Source: Candidatus Hodarchaeota archaeon (lineage in GTDB: Archaea > Asgardarchaeota > Heimdallarchaeia > Hodarchaeales > Hodarchaeaceae). From it: a stretch of DNA of 64,000 bases. The notes under the pieces are model-generated. The model made no database searches. It worked only from the letters and a program-made list of their open reading frames with translations, and was not told where the DNA came from. The stretch spans positions 70,732 through 134,731 of the forward strand of contig JAEOSR010000051.1 in the NCBI GenBank assembly GCA_016840285.1, written 5' to 3'. This document shows, in pieces, positions 1 through 8,452 of this stretch (its first letter is position 1; every line of letters begins with the position of its first letter). The position numbers were made by a program, and so were the translations under genes.

Positions 1-59
1 GTATCAGATCGAAAATTACTATTCTTGTAGTACAAACTCAAAGAGCAGTGTTTTGAGAT

Positions 60-695
60 CTAATGAATTATCACGACTTCACTCCTCCGTGATTTCAAAA
101 ATCGTCTTGGTTTCCATTTGCGTAAACAACACATCTTATAAGCGGAAATTATCTGCACTGGAATCCAAGAACATTTAACTCTTAGAATCAGAGTAAGACT
201 GATTAAAGTAAAAACTACACCAATTAATTCAAATCCAGGGACTAGTTCTGACGCAGGAACATCAGCTTTATCTCCAGTGTTGTCAACCATGTTTCTTTCC
301 TTAACGTTGACAATATAGTTATCCTCGATAACAAACTTCGAGATATGATCAGATGGTTCATTACGATCACGGAATATTATGTTGTACACAACATAAAAAG
401 AAACACCATAACATCCTCCCTCTCTTCTTAAATTTTCCTCTGAAAAACGAGTATTTCCAGCATATGAAAAATCAAAGTATTCATAAAAATAGTCAGCAAA
501 GTACATCAATTCTGAAGAGCGACCTTGGACACTGAAGGTTTCTGAATAAGAATATGTCTCATTGATTAAGAACCCTGGACTATCAGTTCCATGGTATTTA
601 TCATCCATTGTATCTTGAAACCAATCATCAACAAAAGTCAACTTGGATTCAATAAAACAATCAGAATCTATACTTACACCTCTCGACTTTATCAA
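60..695 (-). CDS. Surface protein fragment with PGF-type C-terminal anchor
   Basis: Unrecognised extracellular-type protein, rich in Tyr, Phe and Asp, about 150 residues before a hydrophobic segment introduced by VPGFELIG (around residues 153-172). A PGF motif followed by a membrane helix is the pattern of archaeosortase-type sorting signals and is common in Heimdall-type surface proteins (family knowledge). Two things are odd. The only start is a TTG with no signal peptide, and an in-frame TAA lies 21 bases upstream. The protein also continues some 37 basic residues past the helix, whereas such anchors normally end a few basic residues after it. Both ends may therefore be frameshifted, or the gene may be decaying. 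It lies downstream of and codirectional with the MoxR/VWA pair, separated by 45 bases. Confidence 0.5.
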   Translation of the reverse strand: MIKSRGVSIDSDCFIESKLTFVDDWFQDTMDDKYHGTDSPGFLINETYSYSETFSVQGRSSELMYFADYFYEYFDFSYAGNTRFSEENLRREGGCYGVSFYVVYNIIFRDRNEPSDHISKFVIEDNYIVNVKERNMVDNTGDKADVPASELVPGFELIGVVFTLISLTLILRVKCSWIPVQIISAYKMCCLRKWKPRRFLKSRRSEVVIIH

Positions 696-740
696 TAAAG
701 AAGATAAAATATGAGATTATTCCATTACTTACAAAAAATA

Positions 741-1649
741 TCACACTAATTTCTCAACAAAAATCTCGCGTAAAATCTTTGGAATATCTTTGACATAAGA
801 TGAATGAAATAACTCTCCTCTAGTTTCCTTTTTCAAGATGTCCGAGATAAAGTCATTAACTGGGGGAAAGGTAATGATTTTCAATCCCTGGAGTTTCCAT
901 GCAATCACCGAGGGAATTTTACCCGTATTAACATCGCAATCACTGAGTAAAATCGCGGTGTAAGAGGATTGTTTTCTCTGTCCTAGTTCTTCAACTCCCA
1001 CTTTCAATCCTTGATAAATATTCGTTAATCCTTGAGGGGTTAGATTAAAGATTTTCTCTACAATACTTTGGATCGACTCTTCAACGTCAAAGCGCTTCAA
1101 AATCGCGCCTTTTGTACCAAAATGCACTATTCCTATATCTACAGAGTCAAATAAATGAGCAATGGTGGCTGCTGCGGCTGCTGCCATCACTAGCTTCTTT
1201 CCTGACATTGAATAACTTGAATCAATAACGAGAAGAACTGAATGTCCCTTACGTTCACGATGTAAAACTTGAATAGCATTAATCTTGTCAATAGGATTAT
1301 CCACGATGTTTTCTATAGTTTTCTCTATATCTAAGTCGAGATAATGTGTTCCCTTAATTTTTTCAGAGATATATTTCGGTTTTTTCCATTGTCTCCCTAC
1401 TTGTTCGGATGTAGTATTTATGATTAACTGAGTCGCCCAATCTATAACTTTTTGTTTGGCTTCTGCTTGAAGTTCAAGTATAACTGATCCAACTAATTCA
1501 ATTTTATCGATGTCAGTCTCTACTTCTGCGATAATTTTCTCTGTAGAAAAGGAATCTTCCTCTTGTAACTCTTTCAGATCTTCCTCAGAAATAGAGAAGA
1601 GTTGCACATCCCCTATTATTTTTTTTTTCGCTGTTCCAAGCTTTCCCAA
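741..1649 (-). CDS. VWA-domain protein partnered with MoxR ATPase
   Basis: A protein of 302 residues with a C-terminal von Willebrand factor A domain. The MIDAS metal site is visible as VIDSSYSMSG (DxSxS) around residue 140, with a second acidic loop LLSDCDVNTG further on. The N-terminal 100 residues are charged and helical. VWA proteins encoded next to MoxR-type AAA+ ATPases act as their substrate-binding or adaptor partners, as in BchI/BchD chelatases and the MoxR/CoxE family. The start overlaps the end of the upstream ATPase gene by 34 bases, which indicates one transcript and probably coupled translation. The client of this pair cannot be told from the sequence. Confidence 0.85.
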   Translation of the reverse strand: MGKLGTAKKKIIGDVQLFSISEEDLKELQEEDSFSTEKIIAEVETDIDKIELVGSVILELQAEAKQKVIDWATQLIINTTSEQVGRQWKKPKYISEKIKGTHYLDLDIEKTIENIVDNPIDKINAIQVLHRERKGHSVLLVIDSSYSMSGKKLVMAAAAAATIAHLFDSVDIGIVHFGTKGAILKRFDVEESIQSIVEKIFNLTPQGLTNIYQGLKVGVEELGQRKQSSYTAILLSDCDVNTGKIPSVIAWKLQGLKIITFPPVNDFISDILKKETRGELFHSSYVKDIPKILREIFVEKLV

Positions 1650-2536
1650 TCAATCTCGAGTGTGAGATTCGATGACTGAATAACTTGGAGTAATAATTCC
1701 TCAATTATTTCCTCTGGAGTCCGTTCACTTGCTGGATCAAGCCAAATCTTTCCCGAAAGTGCAGCAAATGCGCTGTCACGAAGTATTTCATATGCTGATC
1801 TATATTGACTTAATTTAATAAGAGTAGAAGCCATAGATACAATATCAATTGCCCCCCTGACGGAAGCGCCTTGTTTAATTTCCAGATGTGTTCTAGTTGC
1901 CCTGGTAAGCCGAACTGCAATCTTTATAAGATCAAAACTCTCATCCTCACCTAATTCGTTCTGGACAATGTCTTGTTCTTCAAGTTCGTCCTGATAGTCC
2001 ATACTTATACGTATCAATCTATCAAACAAGGCTCGAGAGATTTTTCCAACACCCACATCATCATAAGGATTTTGTGCTAAAATGACTCTGAAATTCTCAT
2101 TAGCTTTTAAAATCCCCCAGCGGGGGATTACTAGTTCATTTTCCTCGATTGCTCGAATTAATGTATTACTGGCATCAGAAGCCATGCGGTTAAATTCATC
2201 AATGTATAGTAATCCTCCCTTTTCCATTGCTAAGAATAATGGTCCTCTAATGAAAAATTCTGGTTTATAACCTGCTTCTATTACCAAAGATGGATCAAAT
2301 TGCCCAATTAACTTTGAAGGCGTTAAATCTGCATTCCCCTCCATAATATACATTGGGAGCGCTGAGTTCTCAGAAATAAGTCTTAAAATAGTGGATTTAG
2401 AAGTTCCTGGTGCTCCTTCAAGTAAAATATGTTTTTGTGCCTCTAAAGCAGCAACAATCAATTCTAATTCCTTTGTTCTTCCGACAATTAAAGGAGAAAC
2501 TTTTGGAACTATCGAATCAAACAATTTCTGAATCAC
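1616..2536 (-). CDS. MoxR-family AAA+ ATPase
   Basis: AAA+ ATPase of 306 residues, typical length for MoxR/ChlI-like proteins. Walker A reads GAPGTSKST (about residues 40-48) and Walker B reads LLYIDEFNR (about 109-117). The sensor 1 region has ILAQNPYD and the C-terminal helical lid carries VRGAIDIVSMAS. MoxR ATPases remodel or assemble client complexes, often metal-dependent ones, using a VWA partner, and such a partner follows with a 34-base overlap. It is the first gene of the operon. A TTTAAA element in the A/T-rich stretch at 2610-2630 is a candidate promoter. Confidence 0.88.
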   Translation of the reverse strand: MIQKLFDSIVPKVSPLIVGRTKELELIVAALEAQKHILLEGAPGTSKSTILRLISENSALPMYIMEGNADLTPSKLIGQFDPSLVIEAGYKPEFFIRGPLFLAMEKGGLLYIDEFNRMASDASNTLIRAIEENELVIPRWGILKANENFRVILAQNPYDDVGVGKISRALFDRLIRISMDYQDELEEQDIVQNELGEDESFDLIKIAVRLTRATRTHLEIKQGASVRGAIDIVSMASTLIKLSQYRSAYEILRDSAFAALSGKIWLDPASERTPEEIIEELLLQVIQSSNLTLEIDWESLEQRKKK

Positions 2537-2621
2537 TTGAGATCATTTTTTTGTTCATCTGTTAAAAAGGCTCCTTTAAGGCAAAATCCTCTTGATCTAC
2601 ATTTGAAAGCCTTTTTTTTCT

Positions 2622-2903
2622 TTAAATAGATGAAATTAACCTAATTATTTCAGGTAATTCATCAGGATCATTATAATAATACTTACTGTTTGGTATTGAC
2701 TCCTTTAACACACATGATTGAATAGTGTAGGCTCCTAGCTGACCAGCGAACTGTAAGATCTTTGGATTGTCGTCAATTACAATCGCATGCGAAGGCTTGA
2801 CTTGAGCATGAGCAAAGATTCTTCGATAAAATTCTAAACCTCCTTTCATCACACCAACAATATCTGGTCCATACAAATTCATAAAACAATCGAATATTCC
2901 CAT
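2622..2903 (-). CDS. HAD hydrolase, C-terminal part (after in-frame UAG)
   Basis: This is the second half of a HAD-superfamily phosphatase whose first half is the gene at 2928-3380. Visible elements are the conserved lysine region (VMKGGLEFYRRIF) and the motif IV acidic pair in AIVIDDNPKILQFA. The two parts share one reading frame and are separated by a single TAG at 2928-2930, followed by eight codons reading VLRGYLTG before the first Met used here. The joined protein of about 250 residues has all HAD motifs in order with normal spacing. A separate protein starting at this Met would lack the nucleophile motif and could not be an active HAD enzyme on its own. Confidence 0.7.
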   Translation of the reverse strand: MGIFDCFMNLYGPDIVGVMKGGLEFYRRIFAHAQVKPSHAIVIDDNPKILQFAGQLGAYTIQSCVLKESIPNSKYYYNDPDELPEIIRLISSI

Positions 2904-2927
2904 TCCCGTTAAATACCCCCTTAATAC

Positions 2928-3380
2928 CTATGAAGTTTCTCCTGACGCTGTGTGAAGAATATATCCTTCAGATCTTACTTCCTTGATCGTTTTAACAATA
3001 CCTTCGATATCTGCTTGAATTTGGGGAACAACCCACTCTTCTACTTCTCGACATATTCTGGAATATTCATGCTTGGGTGGTCTTTCAACCTCCACTGCAT
3101 CAAATATATAATTGATCCACAGCTCATCTTCAAAAGCTCGAAATTCAATATAATCTTGGTTGATGCCGGTTTCAATCAACTGTTCAATTTTCTTTACTAA
3201 TAAACCGACAACACAATGATTTGCTTCTCGCCATCTATCAGGTATTCCCCCATACCGTGAAACAAAATATTCTGCAATGAGATCCTTCCATTGTTCCCCT
3301 CTTTTGGAATTATCATTCATCACTCCGCCATCATCCAGAAAAAGGCAATGAATCTGCTTATTGGAAGAAATTAGTGTCAC
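2928..3380 (-). CDS. HAD hydrolase, N-terminal part (ends at in-frame UAG)
   Basis: N-terminal and cap region of a HAD-superfamily hydrolase. Motif I reads CLFLDDGGVMND, with the nucleophile Asp near residue 17, and motif II is the end of the chain, LHTASGETS, just before TAG. The catalytic Lys and the motif IV aspartates lie on the other side of the stop in the same frame (2622-2927). Related archaeal HAD proteins, as I recall them, have Trp at the stop position, so TGG to TAG would explain it. The start is a GTG preceded by a GAGG-like element, seven bases past the stop of the upstream HAD gene in the same frame. Either a pseudogene by one nonsense mutation or a gene with amber readthrough. 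Confidence 0.7.
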   Translation of the reverse strand: MTLISSNKQIHCLFLDDGGVMNDNSKRGEQWKDLIAEYFVSRYGGIPDRWREANHCVVGLLVKKIEQLIETGINQDYIEFRAFEDELWINYIFDAVEVERPPKHEYSRICREVEEWVVPQIQADIEGIVKTIKEVRSEGYILHTASGETS

Positions 3381-3386
3381 CTCGTA

Positions 3387-4076
3387 CTATTTCAGATAAG
3401 ATGATAATTCTGAAATCTCCTTAAGGATTAGATCAGGTTTTTCTTTTCTTAACGCGCTTTCATCAAATAATCCCGTTAAAACCGCAATAGTTTTCGCCCC
3501 ACTTGCTTTTCCAGCTTTAATATCAAGAATAGAGTCCCCAACAACAGCACAATTCTCTATTGGAACATTTAATCTTTTAGCTCCTTCAAGAAAGGAATCT
3601 GGACTTGGTTTGGGTCTCTTCACATCTAATGTTGTTATAATGGTTTTGAAGAATCTATTTATCTTCAATCTTTTCAATTGATCTTCAATGGATACTCTCT
3701 TTAGATATCGAAGAGTGACAAGAGCAAGTGGAAAGCGACTTGAAAGATCATTCAAGATTTTATTTGCGTCGAGGATGGGATCAACTTCCCAAAGACAGGC
3801 TTCGTTCCAAGTTTGTAACCACACATCTATGAAGGCAATATTATTCTCTGGCGTAATCGAAATCATGCCATCGAGTATTTTCTCTCTTGAAACTCCTAGA
3901 TCTAATCTTCTGGCAATCTCTATCGAGATGACTCTTACTTCATCTTTAGGTACTTTAAAATAGCTAAGACATTTCATGGCAGTATTAGTTGCCTTCATGT
4001 AAGCTCGTGTTGAATCTACGAGTACCCCATCAAAATCAATTAACAAACCCTTGATCTTCATGCAAACAGCCATCAA
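3387..4076 (-). CDS. HAD-superfamily phosphatase (phosphoglycolate phosphatase-like)
   Basis: Intact HAD hydrolase of 229 residues. Motif I is LLIDFDGVLVDST (nucleophile Asp near residue 14), motif II is ALVTLR, the motif III lysine sits in VKRPKPSP, and motif IV is AVVGDSILDIKAG. The helical cap between motifs I and II and the overall length match the phosphoglycolate phosphatase/beta-phosphoglucomutase-like subclass; the substrate is not predictable. The true start may be the ATG AAG within the first six codons (MKIKGLL) rather than the upstream TTG. It ends in TAG, and the next HAD gene begins almost immediately in the same frame, so the two form an operon. Confidence 0.85.
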   Translation of the reverse strand: MMAVCMKIKGLLIDFDGVLVDSTRAYMKATNTAMKCLSYFKVPKDEVRVISIEIARRLDLGVSREKILDGMISITPENNIAFIDVWLQTWNEACLWEVDPILDANKILNDLSSRFPLALVTLRYLKRVSIEDQLKRLKINRFFKTIITTLDVKRPKPSPDSFLEGAKRLNVPIENCAVVGDSILDIKAGKASGAKTIAVLTGLFDESALRKEKPDLILKEISELSSYLK

Positions 4077-4088
4077 TCGTTGAAACAG

Positions 4089-4109
4089 GCAAAAATTTTA
4101 TATTTTTGC
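4089..4109 (-). promoter_or_regulatory. Candidate TATA promoter of the HAD operon within an inverted repeat
   Basis: On the minus strand an AAATATAAAATT element lies about 15-30 bases upstream of the HAD start. It is framed by a 7-bp inverted repeat, GCAAAAA and TTTTTGC. The element fits an archaeal TATA box; the symmetry may be chance in such AT-rich DNA. Confidence 0.35.
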
Positions 4110-4216
4110 TTAATATGAAAATTCCCTGTTCATAACTCGCGCCCAAAAAATCAGAAAAAGTTGTTTATGGTTATTGAACAGACAGAAGGTGTTCCAAAGA
4201 CTATCAGAGAACAAAG

Positions 4217-4522
4217 TTGGATCTGATCAATATGAAAGCTCAACTACACCCTAATAGATATTCTGAATCTTCTAATAAAGGTCAAGAACATGAAGAGGAT
4301 AGTAAAATCCTTCCCATAACTGTTACAGGAATTTTATGGGTAATAACTATTGTATTAGGAGTTTCCATAACCTTAATGATATTATTTGTCTCTCTAGCAT
4401 TTTGGGTTGTTACTAAAAATACATATTATATCATCAGTGCAGCATTCGGGGGCATTTTATTTATTATTTGGGGTTATATAAATTTTAAGGACAAAGATCG
4501 GTTAAAGAAAACAGAAAATTAG
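4217..4522 (+). CDS. Small two-TM membrane protein
   Basis: Protein of about 100 residues, or 96 if the ATG at 4232 is the start, which is preceded by a GGAT element at good spacing. The N-terminal 30 residues are polar. Two hydrophobic helices follow: one from about residue 33 (VTGILWVITIVLGVSI onward) and a second around residues 72-92 (YIISAAFGGILFIIWGYI). The tail is short and lysine-rich. No family recognised. It stands alone between two minus-strand groups. Confidence 0.5.
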   Translation: MDLINMKAQLHPNRYSESSNKGQEHEEDSKILPITVTGILWVITIVLGVSITLMILFVSLAFWVVTKNTYYIISAAFGGILFIIWGYINFKDKDRLKKTEN

Positions 4523-4593
4523 GCATTTAATCAATATTTTAGAAATACAAACTTGTTTTTGTCATAAAAAAAGAGAGAGGAAGATGAAATTAA

Positions 4594-4977
4594 TTAGAGG
4601 AAATAATCGATAACGAGAATAATTCCACCAATTAATACAATTAATCCTCCGACGGTACCACCGACCAAACCAATAACAATGTAGATGATTCCCCAGAGTA
4701 TCAGATCTCCTTTGTCTTTAGATGTCAATTTTTGATATCCAAGGATTGCTATTAAACCACAGACCAAAGTGATAGCTGCGGAGATAATCCAAGCTGTTGT
4801 ACCTAGAGCCTGCCCAGCGAGATTGATAGTAGTTAAATCTACTAGATCAGCCATTGCTTCCACGAGTTCACTAGCAACATTCGAAATTATAATAATGATA
4901 GCAAATATTATCATTATGATTCCCCCAAGAACGCCTAAAATTCGTCCAATACCTTTTAAATCAGCCATAATAATCAC
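4594..4977 (-). CDS. Small multi-TM membrane protein
   Basis: Very hydrophobic protein of about 125 residues with an N-terminal helix (residues 10-33), a second at about 58-80 and a Gly/Ile-rich hydrophobic hairpin near 90-125. The start is probably the ATG at 4968 (MADLKGIG) rather than the GTG three codons upstream. No family recognised; similar short Gly/Ile-rich membrane proteins are common in Asgard genomes. A single-gene unit with the nitroreductase gene upstream on the same strand, 54 bases away. Confidence 0.55.
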   Translation of the reverse strand: MIIMADLKGIGRILGVLGGIIMIIFAIIIIISNVASELVEAMADLVDLTTINLAGQALGTTAWIISAAITLVCGLIAILGYQKLTSKDKGDLILWGIIYIVIGLVGGTVGGLIVLIGGIILVIDYFL

Positions 4978-5031
4978 AACTGAGGGTCTGATTCTTTCTT
5001 CTATATAGGCTTTTTGGTAAAGAATTCTTAT

Positions 5032-5601
5032 TCAATCTTTCCAGATAAAGGTTTCTAAGGGCCTTTTCTTTGGTATCTCTGGTGGTTGAACGATTTTCCC
5101 GACAGGTAACGCGCAGATGAATTTAAAGTGTTCAGGAATGGAAAAATAATCTCTTACAACTCGCTCTGGAAAAAAGGATGTTTGAAATGAGGAACCGTAA
5201 CCCAAAGCGTGGGCTGCAAGCATTATGTTTTGCGCTGCCACTGCACCATCATATATTACTAAGTCTGGGTAAGTAATTGTATCAACAAATAGAAGGATTA
5301 TTAACGGAGCATTGAAGATCTTGTTTAATGCCTCTTTGACGTTCTTCTTCCTTTCTTCTTTTTCCTCGTCAGTAATATTCAGTTCTTTAATAGTTTGTAT
5401 TATATCCTCATTTAATTTTTCTTTGAATTCATCTTTTCTCTTTATCTTCTTTAATAACAGGAATTTCCAGGGTTGAATGTTACCTGCTGTTGGTGCATAT
5501 CTCCCCATATTGAGAATTTTTTTCAGATCTTCCTTGGGTATTTTATCAGCGAAAAATTCACGTACAGATCTGCGAGTCTGAATCGCTTCAAAAATATCCA
5601 T
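5032..5601 (-). CDS. Nitroreductase-family FMN oxidoreductase
   Basis: Nitroreductase-like flavoprotein of 189 residues, a normal length. The FMN-phosphate binding start TRRSVREF is at residues 9-16, and the second FMN loop APTAGNIQPWKF at about 36-47. The conserved segment before the C-terminal lobe reads LAAHALGYGSSFQTSF, and the chain ends with a C-terminal extension of the dimer-swapping kind. Such enzymes reduce nitro compounds, quinones or other electrophiles with NAD(P)H; the real substrate is unknown. No operon partner is evident. Confidence 0.88.
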   Translation of the reverse strand: MDIFEAIQTRRSVREFFADKIPKEDLKKILNMGRYAPTAGNIQPWKFLLLKKIKRKDEFKEKLNEDIIQTIKELNITDEEKEERKKNVKEALNKIFNAPLIILLFVDTITYPDLVIYDGAVAAQNIMLAAHALGYGSSFQTSFFPERVVRDYFSIPEHFKFICALPVGKIVQPPEIPKKRPLETFIWKD

Positions 5602-5771
5602 TATGATCGTCTTTAAAATGACAAATTTACTTTTAAACGATATTATACCTGCATATTTAATGATTTTAAACCCAATTTAGTGTTAAAGAGTTATCATAAT
5701 GTACAAAAAGAAAGTTATAGTACTCACTTCAAGAATCATAACTCAAGGAATAGTAGCCGGATGATCGATAA

Positions 5772-7250
5772 ATGCATGTTCTACTACTAGCTATGCCCAA
5801 TACTGCTTTTTATTTTCATCATTTTGCCGTACTTCCTAATCTAGCTCTTTGTTCTATAGCAGGTAATATTGGTAAAGAACATGAGGTCAGTGTTGCAGAT
5901 TTAGTACTTCAAAGGCGAACCTTTAGAAGATTTCTTGAAGAAAGAATACTACATAATCCTCCAGACCTTGTTGGGCTCTCTTCTATGAGCTTTCAGAGTA
6001 AAACTGCCAGATCCATCGCAAGATACATCAAAAGAATTGAACCACAAATCAAGATAGCATTAGGTGGTTATCACGCTTCTATGCTACCTGAAGAAGTTGG
6101 ACGTTCTTGGGGTAATGATATTGATTTTATTGTTAAAGGAGAAGGTGAACACACCTTTAAGGAATTACTTAAAGCTCTTGATAATAATGAAACTGATTTA
6201 CATAATATCAAGGGTTTATCTTTTCGAAATAATGGGAAGTTTATCCACAACCCTTGGAGACCCTTATCGGATCTAGCTACGTTAAACCTACCAAATCGTG
6301 ATGATCGTTTATTAACGAAGGGTTTTCATATACTAGGAAGGAAAGCAGATGTGATAGAAACCTCTCGAGGATGTAAATATACTTGTAAGTTTTGCTCAAT
6401 CAATAAAATGTACGGACGGAGTTTTAGGGCATATAATATAGAGCGTGTCTTGACAGATATTGAGATTTGTAAAAAAAAAGGAACTAAAGCGATTTTTTTT
6501 GCGGATGACAATATTAGTTTAAATTCCAAGCATTTTCGTAACCTGTGTGAGGGAATTATAGAAAGAGGGTTGACTAACATCCACTATACGACCCAAGCTC
6601 ATGTTGGCAGCTTATATAGTAAGCCTAAGTTGTTGAAACTAGCCCTAGAAGCTAATTTCAAAGCATTTTTCTTAGGAATAGAGAATCCACATCAAGAAAA
6701 ACTACAAACGATCGGAAAAAACGTATCAAATATGGCAGATAAAGCGGAGGCCGTCGTGGCACAAATACGTAGTCATGGTGCAATTGCGATGGGAGGATTG
6801 ATTGTGGGAAATCCAGATGATAAAGCTGAAGATTTTTTTAACCTCCTCCAATATATTAAACAGATAAAGGCTGATGCCCCAATCTTCTTTGTCTTGACTC
6901 CATACCCAAACACTCAGATTCGGGAGATATTAATTCAAAAAAAGCTGGTAACTAATCTTGATGACTATAGTAACTATGATGCATTATCAGCGAATATAAA
7001 AACCTCTAATTTGACTACAGAAGCAGTAGAAATCTTGACTGAGTATCTATATGATAATTTTAAAGGCCTAGACTGGGTCTTTAACTCGAATATCCGCAGA
7101 GCTTATCCATGGTATTTTATCAAACTCCTTCATAGACTTTTTCCACTAGCGTTGATAAAAATTTATTATAAGATTAAACGGGAAAATTATAGTTCCTTTT
7201 TAAAGAAAATGGCAATGAATAAGAAAGATTTTCGCGATCTCAAAAGATAA
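5772..7250 (+). CDS. B12-binding radical SAM protein
   Basis: Protein of 492 residues. The N-terminal 150 residues form a cobalamin-binding Rossmann-like domain (start VLLLAMPN, later IALGGYHAS). A radical SAM domain follows, with the [4Fe-4S] motif CKYTCKFC: Cys201, Cys205 and Cys208. Downstream landmarks are FFADDNISLN and FLGIENPHQEKL. The order matches the class B methyltransferase/BchE-like family, whose members methylate unactivated carbons or rearrange rings using methylcobalamin and SAM. The C-terminal 120 residues are basic and may contact a membrane or substrate. Substrate unknown. Monocistronic; a DinB-like gene follows 66 bases later. Confidence 0.88.
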   Translation: MHVLLLAMPNTAFYFHHFAVLPNLALCSIAGNIGKEHEVSVADLVLQRRTFRRFLEERILHNPPDLVGLSSMSFQSKTARSIARYIKRIEPQIKIALGGYHASMLPEEVGRSWGNDIDFIVKGEGEHTFKELLKALDNNETDLHNIKGLSFRNNGKFIHNPWRPLSDLATLNLPNRDDRLLTKGFHILGRKADVIETSRGCKYTCKFCSINKMYGRSFRAYNIERVLTDIEICKKKGTKAIFFADDNISLNSKHFRNLCEGIIERGLTNIHYTTQAHVGSLYSKPKLLKLALEANFKAFFLGIENPHQEKLQTIGKNVSNMADKAEAVVAQIRSHGAIAMGGLIVGNPDDKAEDFFNLLQYIKQIKADAPIFFVLTPYPNTQIREILIQKKLVTNLDDYSNYDALSANIKTSNLTTEAVEILTEYLYDNFKGLDWVFNSNIRRAYPWYFIKLLHRLFPLALIKIYYKIKRENYSSFLKKMAMNKKDFRDLKR

Positions 7251-7316
7251 TCCTGAAATCATGACCCCTGGGAAGTTTAATTTCGTAGTTTGGTCTCTTC
7301 AAGGGATTGATGAATC

Positions 7317-7856
7317 ATGAGAAAAGTAAGAATAGTTCAAATGATGATGTGGGAGCTCGATAGAGGGTACCAATTATTATCACAAACATTGAAGGAAATT
7401 ATGAAGGAAGAAGCACAATGGAAACCCTCACCCAATCCCAGAACGTTAAAAACTCTCAGACAATGGAATAGGAAAGGAAATGAGTGGCTCTCTGCTCAAA
7501 ACCTTGATCCATTATCCTCTATTGAATTTAAGGTTACGCACTTAGCTGCATGTAAACTAATGTATGATGATTATGCTTTTCGAAATGGGACATTAACTTG
7601 GAACGAACTTGAAAGTCCAGAATGGCCCTTCTGTAGAGAATTTTTAGAGAAATCGCAAGTTAAATTGATGGAAAGTCTTCAGACAATAAGTGATGACCAA
7701 TTAGAAGAGCTTGTTCCTACAAATTGGGGAGAGCACATTCCAACCAAACAAGTCATCGCTATAATGATTCACCATGATGCTTACCATTTTGGTCAGATTT
7801 GTACAATCAGGAATCTATATAGAACCAATAAGCGTAATAAAGCTGCCATCAAGTAA
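7317..7856 (+). CDS. DinB-like (YfiT/DinB superfamily) four-helix protein
   Basis: Helical protein of 179 residues with the putative metal-binding histidines of the DinB-like superfamily: FKVTHLAACK near residue 80 and HHDAYHFGQI near residue 150. These four-helix bundles bind divalent metal and act as thiol transferases or unknown hydrolases. A second, divergent member lies at 39420-39911. The function here is not known. Confidence 0.7.
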   Translation: MRKVRIVQMMMWELDRGYQLLSQTLKEIMKEEAQWKPSPNPRTLKTLRQWNRKGNEWLSAQNLDPLSSIEFKVTHLAACKLMYDDYAFRNGTLTWNELESPEWPFCREFLEKSQVKLMESLQTISDDQLEELVPTNWGEHIPTKQVIAIMIHHDAYHFGQICTIRNLYRTNKRNKAAIK

Positions 7857-7921
7857 TTGTGGAGGTCAACTTACGAATTAGGCAATATGGTTCGATAACA
7901 ACTAGAGAAATTACTGAAACC

Positions 7922-8452
7922 TTAATCCTCATTAATACAGAATTTTTTAACTTTAAAAATAAATTCACAAGACTCATCTCCCTTTTTAAAACTCTTAGTG
8001 ATTTCTTCTTCTGCTTCAATTTTCATCGCGTCACACCAACCTAAGTGCATTGCACTACAAGCACATTCATATTGATCTGCAATACCTGCTTTCTTCACAT
8101 TTTCATATATACTACAGAACTCCATTACTGCAAGAAGAGATGAGTCAGATTTCTGTTCGAAATGGTAAATAAGTCTTGGTGCTGGGTAACATAATTCCAT
8201 AATGGTATCAAAAATGGTTTGCATCTCTTCAATAGTATTTACTTGTGAAGTTCCCACCGCATTCAGTAACCTGTATGTAATAACTTTACCCATTTGATGG
8301 CAAACATCATGATTAAGTTTATTCCCTTTTTCAATTCCCAATTCTTGAAATGTAGCATATTGCTATCTAGCATCATGGGACATCTAATTTTTACGTAGCA
8401 TGTCAATTTTTTGATTAGGTGTTAAGGATGGAAGGAAATTACTCTCTGACAT
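7922..8452 (-). CDS. DUF6125-like protein with two in-frame UAG codons near its N-terminus
   Basis: The undisturbed part (7922-8341, 139 residues) ends with a Cys-rich segment, CACSAMHLGWCDAM, then CEFIFKV, like the DUF6125/L-2-amino-thiazoline-4-carboxylate hydrolase group. Its first codons are not a natural N-terminus. Reading on upstream in the same frame to an ATG at 8452 gives 37 more codons, interrupted only by TAG at 8384-8386 and 8363-8365. The sequence around the stops reads LRKN-stop-MSHDAR-stop-QYATFQE. I recall the family motif as W-x2-HD-x2-W with the same seven-residue spacing, so both stops fall on conserved Trp. An AGAGGT ribosome-binding site and a TATA-like box precede the ATG at 8452, supporting this as the original start. 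Confidence 0.7.
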
